Shown in pieces: positions 1 through 6,801 of a stretch of DNA of 11,131 nucleotides. The translations under genes were made by a program, and so were the position numbers. Location: the NCBI GenBank assembly GCA_947165615.1, contig CAMVBD010000014.1:1-11131 (forward strand). The letters run 5' to 3'. Below the pieces are notes generated by a model. The model had not been told where the DNA came from. It made no database searches and worked only from the letters and a program-made list of their open reading frames with translations. How positions within the stretch are numbered: position 1 is the stretch's first letter; every line of letters starts with the position of its first letter. The DNA is from an uncultured Clostridia bacterium (GTDB taxonomy: Bacteria > Bacillota > Clostridia > Oscillospirales > Acutalibacteraceae).

Positions 1-2214
1 AAACATAACGGCCAATACATATCTGGATAGGCCAACGCCGGTGTCACCGCGAAGTTTTTTTGCGAATCCCCAATCGTCCTCAACCTGTTTTATGCTGTTA
101 TCGTATTCGAACTTTTCTTTACTCAATCTTTCATGTTTTGGGGACAGCCTTTTTATTTTCTCGTCGAGACGCGCAATGGTTTCAGAGTAATTCTTCGCCT
201 CCTCGTTGATCTCATTTTGCCGTTCTTCAAACTTTGATATATCGGGCTCGCTTTTTCCTTTGAGCTCTTTTTGCTTTTTTTCAAGGTTCTTTTTATTGTC
301 TTCAGTAGCCCTCTTATGCTCTACCACATCTGAATGCAGCTGCTCCCGCACTTCAGGAGATCTGAGGAGCGCTTTGACAGTTGCGATATCGTCAAACCCT
401 TTGTCAGTCAGTGTTTTCTCAAGAGATGCACTGAGCGTATTATACTCCTCCAGCGCCTGGTCTCTTTCTTCTGTAAGATTTTCCTTTTTTTCTTTTGCCT
501 GGGCGAGCGCTTCTTGCGATTTGGTCGATGATTGTGCCAGTTCAGCCTGCTTATCCGTGTATTTTTTATTGGCATTCTTTAAAGCGGTGATCTCTTCCTC
601 CAAGCCTGCTAAACCAGCAATCCCGTCAACAAGCTGTTTTTCAGCTTCTTCGCGGCTTGCAACGCATTTTCTGTACTTTCCTTCTTTTTCTTTCAGCACA
701 TCTTCCGCGCTTTGCTTATCTTTTTCAGCTTCTCCGCGTTTTTTCTCAGCTGCATCCCAGTCTTTACGCGCCTTCTGGGCTGTTTTTTCTTTACTTTCGA
801 GTTCCTTTTTCTCTATGCTGTCAGGAGCTTTTGAAGCAGGTTTCGGGTGATCAACGCTACCGCAGACAGGACACGGCTCTCCTTCTTTAAGCTCGGAAGC
901 AATTATGCCGTAGATACCGGCGTAGTATCTGTCTCTATATTGCTTCTCTTCATCCGCTGCCGAATCGAATTTTGCTTTTTTAGCTATGGCATCTTGATTT
1001 GCGTTATCGTACTTTTCTTTTGCTTCATCGGAAGCCGATTTTGCATTATTGAACTCTTTTTCGGAAGACTTTTCGGCAGCCTTTAACTCGTCGAAGTTTG
1101 AGTATACGTCTCTTTTTCCTTCCAGCTCGCCGATCCTTTTAGTATTCTGAGCAATTGGAGATTCCTTTTCGCATTTATCATATGCTGTCTTCGCGTCTTC
1201 TGCTGATTTTTCAGCAGCCGGTATATTCTTTTCCGCTGAAGACAAGGCGTTCTCCCTTTTTGTCAGATTCTTTTTGGCGTTTTCAACATCAATAATGGCC
1301 GAGCGCAGCTCCTCTGCTCGTGTTGCTTCAGTATATTCGGCATTCTTTTTTTCAATTTCTTCGACTTCACCGTCAAGCTTTTCTTTTTCCTGTTCCAGTT
1401 CGTGCAGTTGTTTAAATTGTTCCGCCAGCGTTCTGTCTTCATCCAGCCCTTTTTGCTTTTTTTCACCATCAAAAGACTTGTGCGCTTCCTTGGCCTTGTT
1501 CTGCTCATCTTTGAGGCTGTTGATCAATTCCAAGAGCCCGTCTAGGCTTTGAACACTTTCTTCATTTAGGGCGATGTTGATTTTGTTATTTTTCTCATCG
1601 AATTCTTTTTTTCTTTCGTTAGCCGCAGCATAATAGCGTTCGGCATATTTTGCCCAACGCTCAGTCCCAAATATTTTGGTGAGGATTTCTTCTTTGTCCT
1701 TTGAGTCCGCAAGAAGGAACCGTTCAAACTGACCCTGTGGCAAAAGGATGACCTGTCTGAACTGTTCTTTGCTCAGACCTATTATCTCTTCCGCCTTTTG
1801 ATTCAGTGATTCTTTTTTGGGGTTCTCAAAGAACGGCATTTCTGTACCATCGTCAAGCACTTCTCCCGCCTCATAAAAAGCCGAGAGATTCTTACGCTTC
1901 TTCGTCAGTCCTCTTTTAAAGAGATACTTTTTTCCTCTCGATGAAAAGGTAAACGAAACATATGTATCAAGTTCATCAGATGCTTGATTACAGCGCCATT
2001 CCTCAAGATCGTTTCTTCCAATCTTGCTTTTTTCATCATTTCCGCTGGATCCGCCGTATAAGGCAAAGGTCATGGCGTCGAATATAGTAGTCTTGCCGCT
2101 TCCGGTATCGCCTTTGACCAGGAACATCCCATTTCTGGACAGCTTTTCAAAATCGACGTACTGTTTCTCGACAAAGGGCCCGAACGCCTGTATTTCAAGA
2201 AATAAAGGTTTCAT
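1..2214 (-). CDS. sbcC: Exonuclease SbcC (Rad50-like ATPase), 3' end beyond window
   Basis: ATPase subunit of the SbcCD nuclease, which opens DNA ends, hairpins and palindromes together with SbcD. I read an uninterrupted minus-strand frame from ATG at 2214 to base 1: 738 codons, with the C-terminus missing (family usually about 1000 aa). The N-terminus has Walker A GDTGSGKTT (residues 35-43) and a Q-loop PQGQFERF (about 159-166). A long charged Lys/Glu/Ala coiled coil follows, interrupted by the zinc-hook CPVC at residues 448-451 (codons 862-873). The coiled coil resumes, and the last residues read, GLSRYVLAVMF, match the start of the C-terminal ATPase half. The ATG overlaps the sbcD stop (ATGA), and a GGAGGAGGAG ribosome site lies inside the sbcD end, so the two are translationally coupled. 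Family assignment is secure; only the C-terminal Walker B is unseen. Confidence 0.95.
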   Translation of the reverse strand, partial: MKPLFLEIQAFGPFVEKQYVDFEKLSRNGMFLVKGDTGSGKTTIFDAMTFALYGGSSGNDEKSKIGRNDLEEWRCNQASDELDTYVSFTFSSRGKKYLFKRGLTKKRKNLSAFYEAGEVLDDGTEMPFFENPKKESLNQKAEEIIGLSKEQFRQVILLPQGQFERFLLADSKDKEEILTKIFGTERWAKYAERYYAAANERKKEFDEKNNKINIALNEESVQSLDGLLELINSLKDEQNKAKEAHKSFDGEKKQKGLDEDRTLAEQFKQLHELEQEKEKLDGEVEEIEKKNAEYTEATRAEELRSAIIDVENAKKNLTKRENALSSAEKNIPAAEKSAEDAKTAYDKCEKESPIAQNTKRIGELEGKRDVYSNFDELKAAEKSSEKEFNNAKSASDEAKEKYDNANQDAIAKKAKFDSAADEEKQYRDRYYAGIYGIIASELKEGEPCPVCGSVDHPKPASKAPDSIEKKELESKEKTAQKARKDWDAAEKKRGEAEKDKQSAEDVLKEKEGKYRKCVASREEAEKQLVDGIAGLAGLEEEITALKNANKKYTDKQAELAQSSTKSQEALAQAKEKKENLTEERDQALEEYNTLSASLEKTLTDKGFDDIATVKALLRSPEVREQLHSDVVEHKRATEDNKKNLEKKQKELKGKSEPDISKFEERQNEINEEAKNYSETIARLDEKIKRLSPKHERLSKEKFEYDNSIKQVEDDWGFAKKLRGDTGVGLSRYVLAVMF

Positions 2215-3347
2215 TCCTGCTCCTCCTCCACTCCTTTGATTGCCTGACGGAATAATTCAATCTTGTGCTCGTCAGATTCTTCACCGATTTCATCTTTGCA
2301 GAACTGCTTGAATACCTCTATCGGATCCCTCTCAATCCTTCTCAATTCGTCAAGCGTTAGCGTGACAGTTGAGTCTCCGGAATCATATGTTTTTCCCTGA
2401 ACCTCGATGATGTTTGGATAAACGGTTTTTAATTCAGATAGTGTTTGAAGCCCGATATAGCTGTCTGTCACTTCAAGCCTTACGTAGCCCGTACGCACTT
2501 CTTCCGTGCATTTCGCATCCAGAAGCTCTTCGTATGTTCCAGATATTGTTGTGCGCTTGTGGAGCAACGGAACAGAGATGATCTCCCTTGTTAGATCGTC
2601 TGTGTTTACAATGGTCACGCTCTTCTCTTGCTTTTCTTCTTTACCGAAAGAGTATGGCATTGGTGTCCCTGAATATCGAATAAAGGAGTTGACGTCTTGG
2701 GGCTTATGTATATGGCCAAGCGCTACGTAATCAAATCCGTCGAAAATGCTCGCGGAAACTTGTGTTGCTAATCCAATCTCAGCAGCTCTGTCGCTTGTGG
2801 ATGTTTCCGAATCGGTTATAAATGCGTGGGCTACAAGTATATGTTTCTTAGAATTATCGAACGAGTTTTTTAAACTATCTAGCACGACCTTATATGCGTC
2901 TTCATAGCTCTCGATACTGTCGTTTTTCTCCGGAAAAACGCTTTTGGCCTTCTCTGTGGTAAACCATGGAAGAAGATAGACGTCCACGCCATCAAAGGCA
3001 ATTACATCCGGATTTCTTTTCAGCGAACCGGAAACGTATAACCCTACCGTGCTGAGAAGATCAGAGCAAGTTGACAAGCGTTCGGCGCTGTCGTGATTTC
3101 CGGCAACGATGATTACTTTTTTCTTAAGGTCTTTACAAAGCTTGGTCATAGCATAGTCGTAAAGGTTTACTGCGTCAGATGAAGCGATCTGACGGTCATA
3201 AACATCTCCGGCTATGATCACCGTGTCCGCATTTTCTCTCTCGGCAATCGAGCATATTGAATCAATGAAATATCTCTGATCGTCCAAAAGACTCTGTTCG
3301 CCGTCACTTTTCCCTATATGCCAATCGGATGTGTGCAGTATTCGCAT
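2211..3347 (-). CDS. sbcD: Exonuclease SbcD (Mre11-like nuclease), 378 aa
   Basis: Metallophosphoesterase nuclease subunit of SbcCD, the bacterial Mre11. The two-metal motifs are all present: DWH (D8, H10), GDVYD (D48), GNHD (N84-H85-D86), H174 and GHIH (H212, H214). The length fits the family. An open frame continues upstream to 3485, but I chose ATG 3347 because the protein then begins MRILHTSDWH, the usual family start, with an AGGGG ribosome site 8 nt upstream. The upstream extension would run back over the end of the ATPase gene. The gene starts 55 bp after the ATPase stop and overlaps sbcC by 4 bp, so the three are probably co-transcribed. I saw no separate consensus promoter in the 55-bp gap. 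Confidence 0.95.
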   Translation of the reverse strand: MRILHTSDWHIGKSDGEQSLLDDQRYFIDSICSIAERENADTVIIAGDVYDRQIASSDAVNLYDYAMTKLCKDLKKKVIIVAGNHDSAERLSTCSDLLSTVGLYVSGSLKRNPDVIAFDGVDVYLLPWFTTEKAKSVFPEKNDSIESYEDAYKVVLDSLKNSFDNSKKHILVAHAFITDSETSTSDRAAEIGLATQVSASIFDGFDYVALGHIHKPQDVNSFIRYSGTPMPYSFGKEEKQEKSVTIVNTDDLTREIISVPLLHKRTTISGTYEELLDAKCTEEVRTGYVRLEVTDSYIGLQTLSELKTVYPNIIEVQGKTYDSGDSTVTLTLDELRRIERDPIEVFKQFCKDEIGEESDEHKIELFRQAIKGVEEEQE

Positions 3348-3402
3348 GATGTTGCCCCTTTTCTTGTTTTTTATTTTTTTAGGAAAACTACCTGATGTAT
3401 CC

Positions 3403-4770
3403 CTATAAGAAGTATAGGTCCTCTCCTGTAACAAGATCGTACTCATCCGTCGGCTTTTCAAATCCCGATACTGAGACAAATCCAATCTTTCCTGTTTGAA
3501 TACCTTTCAGACTTTTGATCTGCGCCTCCTCTTTCTTCATTTCGCCGATCTCCAGTGGTGAAGCGTAATATTTTACTTCGTAAATATCGTAACCCTCTCG
3601 GCGTTCCAAAACTGCGTCAAACTCACCGTTCGTTTTTGTCGCGCTGTCATCGTAATAGTATGTGCCGATGTTTGTTACGCCTTTCAACTTTCCGCTTTTT
3701 GCACGAAGCGAGAAATAATCGCGAACGATCTCTTCAAACCGATGGGATATGAAGGTCAAAAGTGAATGCTCCACGTACTCTTCATAAAACGCTTCGGGAC
3801 CGAGTACATGCAAGGCGCTCTTGTTTTTATAAACGTACGAATAGTAAAACCGCAAAAGATTGTCGTTTACCTCATAGGCGCATTTTTTGGTGTCGTCCGG
3901 CTTGTTGATCGGAAACGTTTTCGTTACGATCTCCATTCGAAGAAGAGATGCAAGCTGCTTCGAGAGCAGCCCGTTATTCTTCATTCCGAGCTTGCTCTCG
4001 ATCTCGCTGTATTTCTGTTTTCCGTTGGCTATCGCCGAAATGATCCGTTCCGCGCCGATCGCGTTTGTAAAATCGGAAATCAGAAGATGCTCCGCGTATT
4101 GATAAACAGGATGAGACTCGTTGAGGATCGTGGCGATTATATTCTCTTTCAGCGACTTTTCCGGATCGATGAATTCATTGATGTACGGAGAACCGCCGAA
4201 TACGGAGTAAAGCCCGGCTTTATCATATACAGTTTTTTCGGGATAGAATAAGGCGGCATCACGGTAATTCAGTTCTTTCAGCTGGAGTGTTAAAGAGTAA
4301 CGGCCGTAAAGCGCGTTTTTTTCCTCCAGCATGTCCTTCATCATCCCGACGTGAGAGCCGGAAATAAACAAACGAATATTCTTCAAATGATTGTCAATGA
4401 CCGCCTGAAAAACGGAATCGACCGTTTCGGGTTTGGTCATTTCCTTTAAGTAGGGATATTCGTCAATGATGACGTTGTACGTTCCGTCAAGTGTGTTCAG
4501 ATACGCAAAAACGTCGGTGAAGCTTCTGAATGCAAGCGGGACCGGAATTACGTTTTCACGCACAAGCACGTTTACAAAGCCCTCAATGTTTTCCTCCATC
4601 GTAGACTTCAGGCATTCATAATAAACGGTTTTATCCTTGCTTTTACTCAGAGCGTGCGTGAGAAGCGTCGTCTTGCCGACCTTGCGCTTTCCGTATATCA
4701 TGGCGCTTCCGCTTTTCTTTCGGAGAAGCTCTTCAATGAGCGCCAGTTCTTTCTCGCGTGCGAAAAACAT
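3403..4770 (-). CDS. AAA ATPase with DUF234-like C-terminal nuclease-fold domain, 455 aa
   Basis: Member of the archaeal-type ATPase family (ATPase_2 plus DUF234), common in Firmicutes accessory regions; its cellular role is not established. Walker A is GKRKVGKTT (27-35) and Walker B is VIIDEYPYL (100-108, D103/E104). A sensor-like SGSHVG lies at 137-142 and YGRY at 155-158. Residues about 245-285 (KYSEIESKLGMKNNGLLSKQ region) look like a winged helix. The C-terminal part has E346/E347, then GEFDAV (D385) and YEVKYY (E398, K400), which fits a PD-(D/E)XK fold. Nuclease activity is inferred, not shown. The start is fixed by AGGAGG 7 nt before ATG. The gene is first in a probable operon with sbcD and sbcC and is expressed from the promoter at 4815-4843. 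Confidence 0.88.
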   Translation of the reverse strand: MFFAREKELALIEELLRKKSGSAMIYGKRKVGKTTLLTHALSKSKDKTVYYECLKSTMEENIEGFVNVLVRENVIPVPLAFRSFTDVFAYLNTLDGTYNVIIDEYPYLKEMTKPETVDSVFQAVIDNHLKNIRLFISGSHVGMMKDMLEEKNALYGRYSLTLQLKELNYRDAALFYPEKTVYDKAGLYSVFGGSPYINEFIDPEKSLKENIIATILNESHPVYQYAEHLLISDFTNAIGAERIISAIANGKQKYSEIESKLGMKNNGLLSKQLASLLRMEIVTKTFPINKPDDTKKCAYEVNDNLLRFYYSYVYKNKSALHVLGPEAFYEEYVEHSLLTFISHRFEEIVRDYFSLRAKSGKLKGVTNIGTYYYDDSATKTNGEFDAVLERREGYDIYEVKYYASPLEIGEMKKEEAQIKSLKGIQTGKIGFVSVSGFEKPTDEYDLVTGEDLYFL

Positions 4771-4786
4771 AGCCGCCCTCCTTTAA

Positions 4787-4815
4787 TGAATTTGATTTCA
4801 CTGAATTTGATTTCA
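4787..4815 (-). repeat. Two 14-bp direct repeats at the ATPase promoter (possible operator)
   Basis: The sequence TGAAATCAAATTCA (minus strand) occurs twice, at 4802-4815 and 4787-4800, separated by one base (15-bp period). Each copy is itself an imperfect dyad, TGAA-N6-TTCA. The promoter-proximal copy touches the -10 box and covers the expected transcription start; the other lies in the 5' leader just ahead of the ribosome site. The placement fits an operator where a bound protein would block initiation. Which protein binds is unknown; the ATPase's own winged helix is one candidate. Confidence 0.7.
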
Positions 4816-4843
4816 TTATACATCGTCGAAGCGGTTTTGTCAA
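4815..4843 (-). promoter_or_regulatory. Consensus sigma-A promoter of the ATPase-sbcD-sbcC cluster
   Basis: On the minus strand TTGACA (4838-4843) and TATAAT (4815-4820) are separated by exactly 17 bp, a perfect match to the vegetative promoter consensus. The expected start is near 4808, leaving a leader of about 38 nt before the ATPase ATG. Confidence 0.88.
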
Positions 4844-4886
4844 GAGCTGAATCGAATTGTTTACAAAAAGGATGAGAGTATGTAAC

Positions 4887-4906
4887 GCGGCAGAATGATC
4901 TGCCGC
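4887..4906 (-). terminator. Hairpin downstream of the 84-codon gene, possible terminator
   Basis: A perfect 7-bp G+C-rich stem (GCGGCAG / CTGCCGC) with a 6-nt loop begins 9 bp past the stop of the 84-codon gene, at the end of the rep-mob-orf cluster. No U-tract follows on the minus strand, so intrinsic termination would be weak. A second small stem (GGCGC / GCGCC) spans the stop codon itself. Confidence 0.4.
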
Positions 4907-4914
4907 ATCGGCGC

Positions 4915-5169
4915 TTATCTGGCGCCGTCGTCGCGGGAACGGGATTTCGAGGTGCGGGTCACTGCGTTCTGGTAGTTGTACGCCAGCAGTTCTTTGGTAT
5001 TTTCAAGCAGATCGCCGTCGCCCGACTCGAACACGCAGACGAAGATCTTTTTCGCCCTGCAAGCGGCGATAAAGTCCTTCAGCTTTTTCTGCTGTTCCTC
5101 GCTTTCCTGGTCGGCGTGGGTGCAGTACACGATCGCCAACCGCTTTTTCTCATCCATCGTATATTTCAC
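4915..5169 (-). CDS. Small hypothetical protein, faintly serine-recombinase-like, 84 aa
   Basis: Not confidently recognised. The start is GTG at 5169, 7 nt after AGGAG (5177-5181); the in-frame ATG at 5157 is too far from that site. The pattern LAIVYCTHADQESEEQQKKL (11-30) followed by KIFVCVFESGDGD (41-53) recalls the N-terminus of serine recombinases (YxRVSTDxQ...Q...L, then xExxSG). However, the catalytic Ser position reads Ala or His and the conserved Arg reads Thr, and the protein ends before any DNA-binding domain. It could be a catalytically dead remnant, a small regulator built on that fold, or a chance resemblance. The C-terminus is basic and polar (TRTSKSRSRDDGAR). It lies 62 bp after the relaxase on the same strand, so it probably belongs to the mobilization operon. 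Confidence 0.6.
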   Translation of the reverse strand: MKYTMDEKKRLAIVYCTHADQESEEQQKKLKDFIAACRAKKIFVCVFESGDGDLLENTKELLAYNYQNAVTRTSKSRSRDDGAR

Positions 5170-5231
5170 TTTTTCACTCCTATCTTATTCTTTATTTTGG
5201 CTAAATTTGGAAACCTTATTCAGTGCTATTG

Positions 5232-6458
5232 TCATCTTGCGTCCTTGCCGCGAGGTTTCGGCTTCCGTTTGACCTCCGCCGGCTCAGGCGGCTTTTCGGC
5301 TTTTGCAAACAGATCCGCGAAGAATTTCTTTACCTTCTGCGGGAACAGCTTCATCGCCTTTAAGAAGTCTTTGCAATACTCCATCAGCTGCCGGTATTTC
5401 TGCTTCAGGGATTCATACGCTTCGTTCAGCCGGAAATAGTCGTCCCGCCATTCGCGTATGATCCTGTCCTTGTCCGCAATGATCTTCCGGCTTGAAACGC
5501 CCTCCTTCGCAAGATCGCTCAAAGTCTTGAAATCCTCCTTCTGCAGGGTGACGGAGCCGAAGAGCGTTTTCTTACCCATGTTGTCGATTTCGTTATGGGA
5601 TCTATAGATCTCGTGATTGGCTTCGAAAACCACCTCCTCCGCTTTCACCCGCTGCGTGATCTCCGCGAGCCGCTCGGTGTCTTTTTTGATCTGATACTGC
5701 AGCGACGTCAGGTGTTCGGCGTCGCTTCCGATCTCTCCGCGGGAGAATCCGGCAAAGCCGTGTTCCGTCATATGGTCGTAAAATTCGTCTTGCAAAATAC
5801 TGTATGACCTGCGGAACAGCGGCTTGCCCGATTTTGTCAGCTTCGGTTCGCCGTTCTCCTCAAACGTCTGCGACCGCGATGGCCACTTCTTGGAATGGCT
5901 GATCTGATGAATGACCTCTTTGACCGTTCCGCGCAGCGCCTCGTCTTTGCATCTTGCCGACCATAGGATCTCTTTTTCGACGACCGGGAGCGCCACGACG
6001 TGCAGGTGATAATGATACACCGGCTTGCCGTAATGATCGGTCGCCGCCAAGTTGATCTCGTCGGCGTGCATGACGGCGGAGAGGATGTTCTCCTCGCCGT
6101 ATTTTTTGACCGCAAACCGATACGCTTCGGTGTAGAACTCTTTTGCGAATTCGTAACCGCCGTGCTCTTCGAAATAGACCGTGTTGATATCGAGTACCAT
6201 TTCGTCGAAAAGCGTGGCGTCGGCTTTCAGCCCACGGCGGGAGATCTCGCCCCGCGCTTCCTTCTCGCGCAGGATATCCATATACGATTTCCCGCCGGGA
6301 TCCTTGAAGTGGACGTTGAACGGGATCCGCGCGGGTTCGACGTTGACGTTTCCGTAGTCGCTGTTTTTCCGCTCGTTGTGCCGTTCGATATCCGAGACGT
6401 TGCCCGCTTTGTAGCACTTGACCCTTGCGCAGCTCTTATCTTCTTTTTTCGTTGCCAA
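5232..6458 (-). CDS. MOBV (Mob/Pre family) relaxase, about 408 aa
   Basis: Plasmid mobilization relaxase that nicks oriT and pilots the strand during transfer. Family features seen, numbered from the TTG start: RHNER (26-30), whose His corresponds to the His nucleophile known for pMV158 MobM; then PFNV (about 46-49); then HADE (131-134) and HYHLHVVALP (149-158), the metal-binding triad region. The C-terminal half is mostly helical and charged, with a coiled-coil stretch around 320-365 and a basic Pro-rich tail. The frame also opens at ATG 6464, but AGGAGG (6466-6471) sits only 1 nt from that ATG and 7 nt from TTG 6458, so I favour TTG. The oriT-like hairpins lie directly upstream, the usual MOBV arrangement. 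No type IV secretion or coupling protein is in the window, so it would be mobilized in trans. Confidence 0.9.
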   Translation of the reverse strand: MATKKEDKSCARVKCYKAGNVSDIERHNERKNSDYGNVNVEPARIPFNVHFKDPGGKSYMDILREKEARGEISRRGLKADATLFDEMVLDINTVYFEEHGGYEFAKEFYTEAYRFAVKKYGEENILSAVMHADEINLAATDHYGKPVYHYHLHVVALPVVEKEILWSARCKDEALRGTVKEVIHQISHSKKWPSRSQTFEENGEPKLTKSGKPLFRRSYSILQDEFYDHMTEHGFAGFSRGEIGSDAEHLTSLQYQIKKDTERLAEITQRVKAEEVVFEANHEIYRSHNEIDNMGKKTLFGSVTLQKEDFKTLSDLAKEGVSSRKIIADKDRIIREWRDDYFRLNEAYESLKQKYRQLMEYCKDFLKAMKLFPQKVKKFFADLFAKAEKPPEPAEVKRKPKPRGKDAR

Positions 6459-6465
6459 CGGCATA

Positions 6466-6471
6466 CCTCCT
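6466..6471 (-). promoter_or_regulatory. Ribosome binding site that selects a TTG start for the relaxase
   Basis: AGGAGG is 1 nt from ATG 6464 but 7 nt from TTG 6458 in the same frame. The spacing argues that TTG is the working start, trimming two residues. Confidence 0.6.
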
Positions 6472-6497
6472 TTCCTGAGATTTCGGCGGAGCCGGGC

Positions 6498-6594
6498 GTT
6501 ACACCATTCTTCGAATGTGTGTAACCCACTATGACACTTTCAGCCGGGCGGCTGCAAAGATGTCATACTCGTGGGCAAGGGAGTTTCTCCCTTG
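6498..6594 (-). other. oriT-like region: three hairpins around a MOBV nick motif
   Basis: Read on the minus strand, the order is: hairpin 3 (6576-6594, CAAGGGAG/CTCCCTTG, loop 3); hairpin 2 (6530-6567, about 16 bp with two single-base bulges and a 4-nt loop); the sequence ATAGTGGGTTAC; and hairpin 1 (6498-6525, 12 bp with one bulge and a 3-nt loop). ATAGTGGG-TTA closely matches the pMV158 MobM nick motif TAGTGTG/TTA, and in pMV158 a hairpin also ends directly 5' of it. By analogy the nick would fall between the bases complementary to 6525 and 6524. The site lies just upstream of the relaxase gene. Structure is seen; function is inferred from MOBV systems. Confidence 0.8.
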
Positions 6595-6801
6595 ACTCTC
6601 CCCGCCTGATGATGACGTTTAACAACCGTTCTGTTTTGCCTAAACGTGGTGCTTCGCACCTTTGATACCGGGCTGAATACGAAAATGTGTGTAGTCGCTG
6701 TAGCGGTAAACCCGACGTTTCCGCTCGCCCTTACCATCCGGTTTTTATCCGGATCCGGAAAGCACGGCTACAAGTGCTACCGCCATTGCATATTCAGCCG
6801 G
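6595..6801. other. Non-coding stretch between oriT and rep
   Basis: No convincing gene. It holds small stems: GGTGC/GCACC (6648-6660) and AGCAC/GTGCT (6761-6778). It also holds three ATCCGG hexamers (6736-6741, 6747-6752, 6753-6758) and a near-inverted pair, CCGGGCTGAATA (6668-6679) and TATTCAGCCGG (6791-6801, abutting the rep stop). No U-rich terminator follows rep, so read-through into mob is possible. Confidence 0.5.

Noticed and set aside
206..1552. Plus-strand Ser/Phe-rich and other ORFs opposite sbcC
   Set aside because: They are antisense shadows of the Lys/Glu-rich coiled-coil codons and lack ribosome sites or domains.
3348..3485. 46-residue upstream extension of SbcD
   Set aside because: It runs over the end of the ATPase gene; the SbcD family starts at MRILHTSDWH and a ribosome site precedes ATG 3347.
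3766..4251. 161-codon plus-strand ORF opposite the ATPase gene
   Set aside because: Shadow frame over the well-supported DUF234 ATPase.
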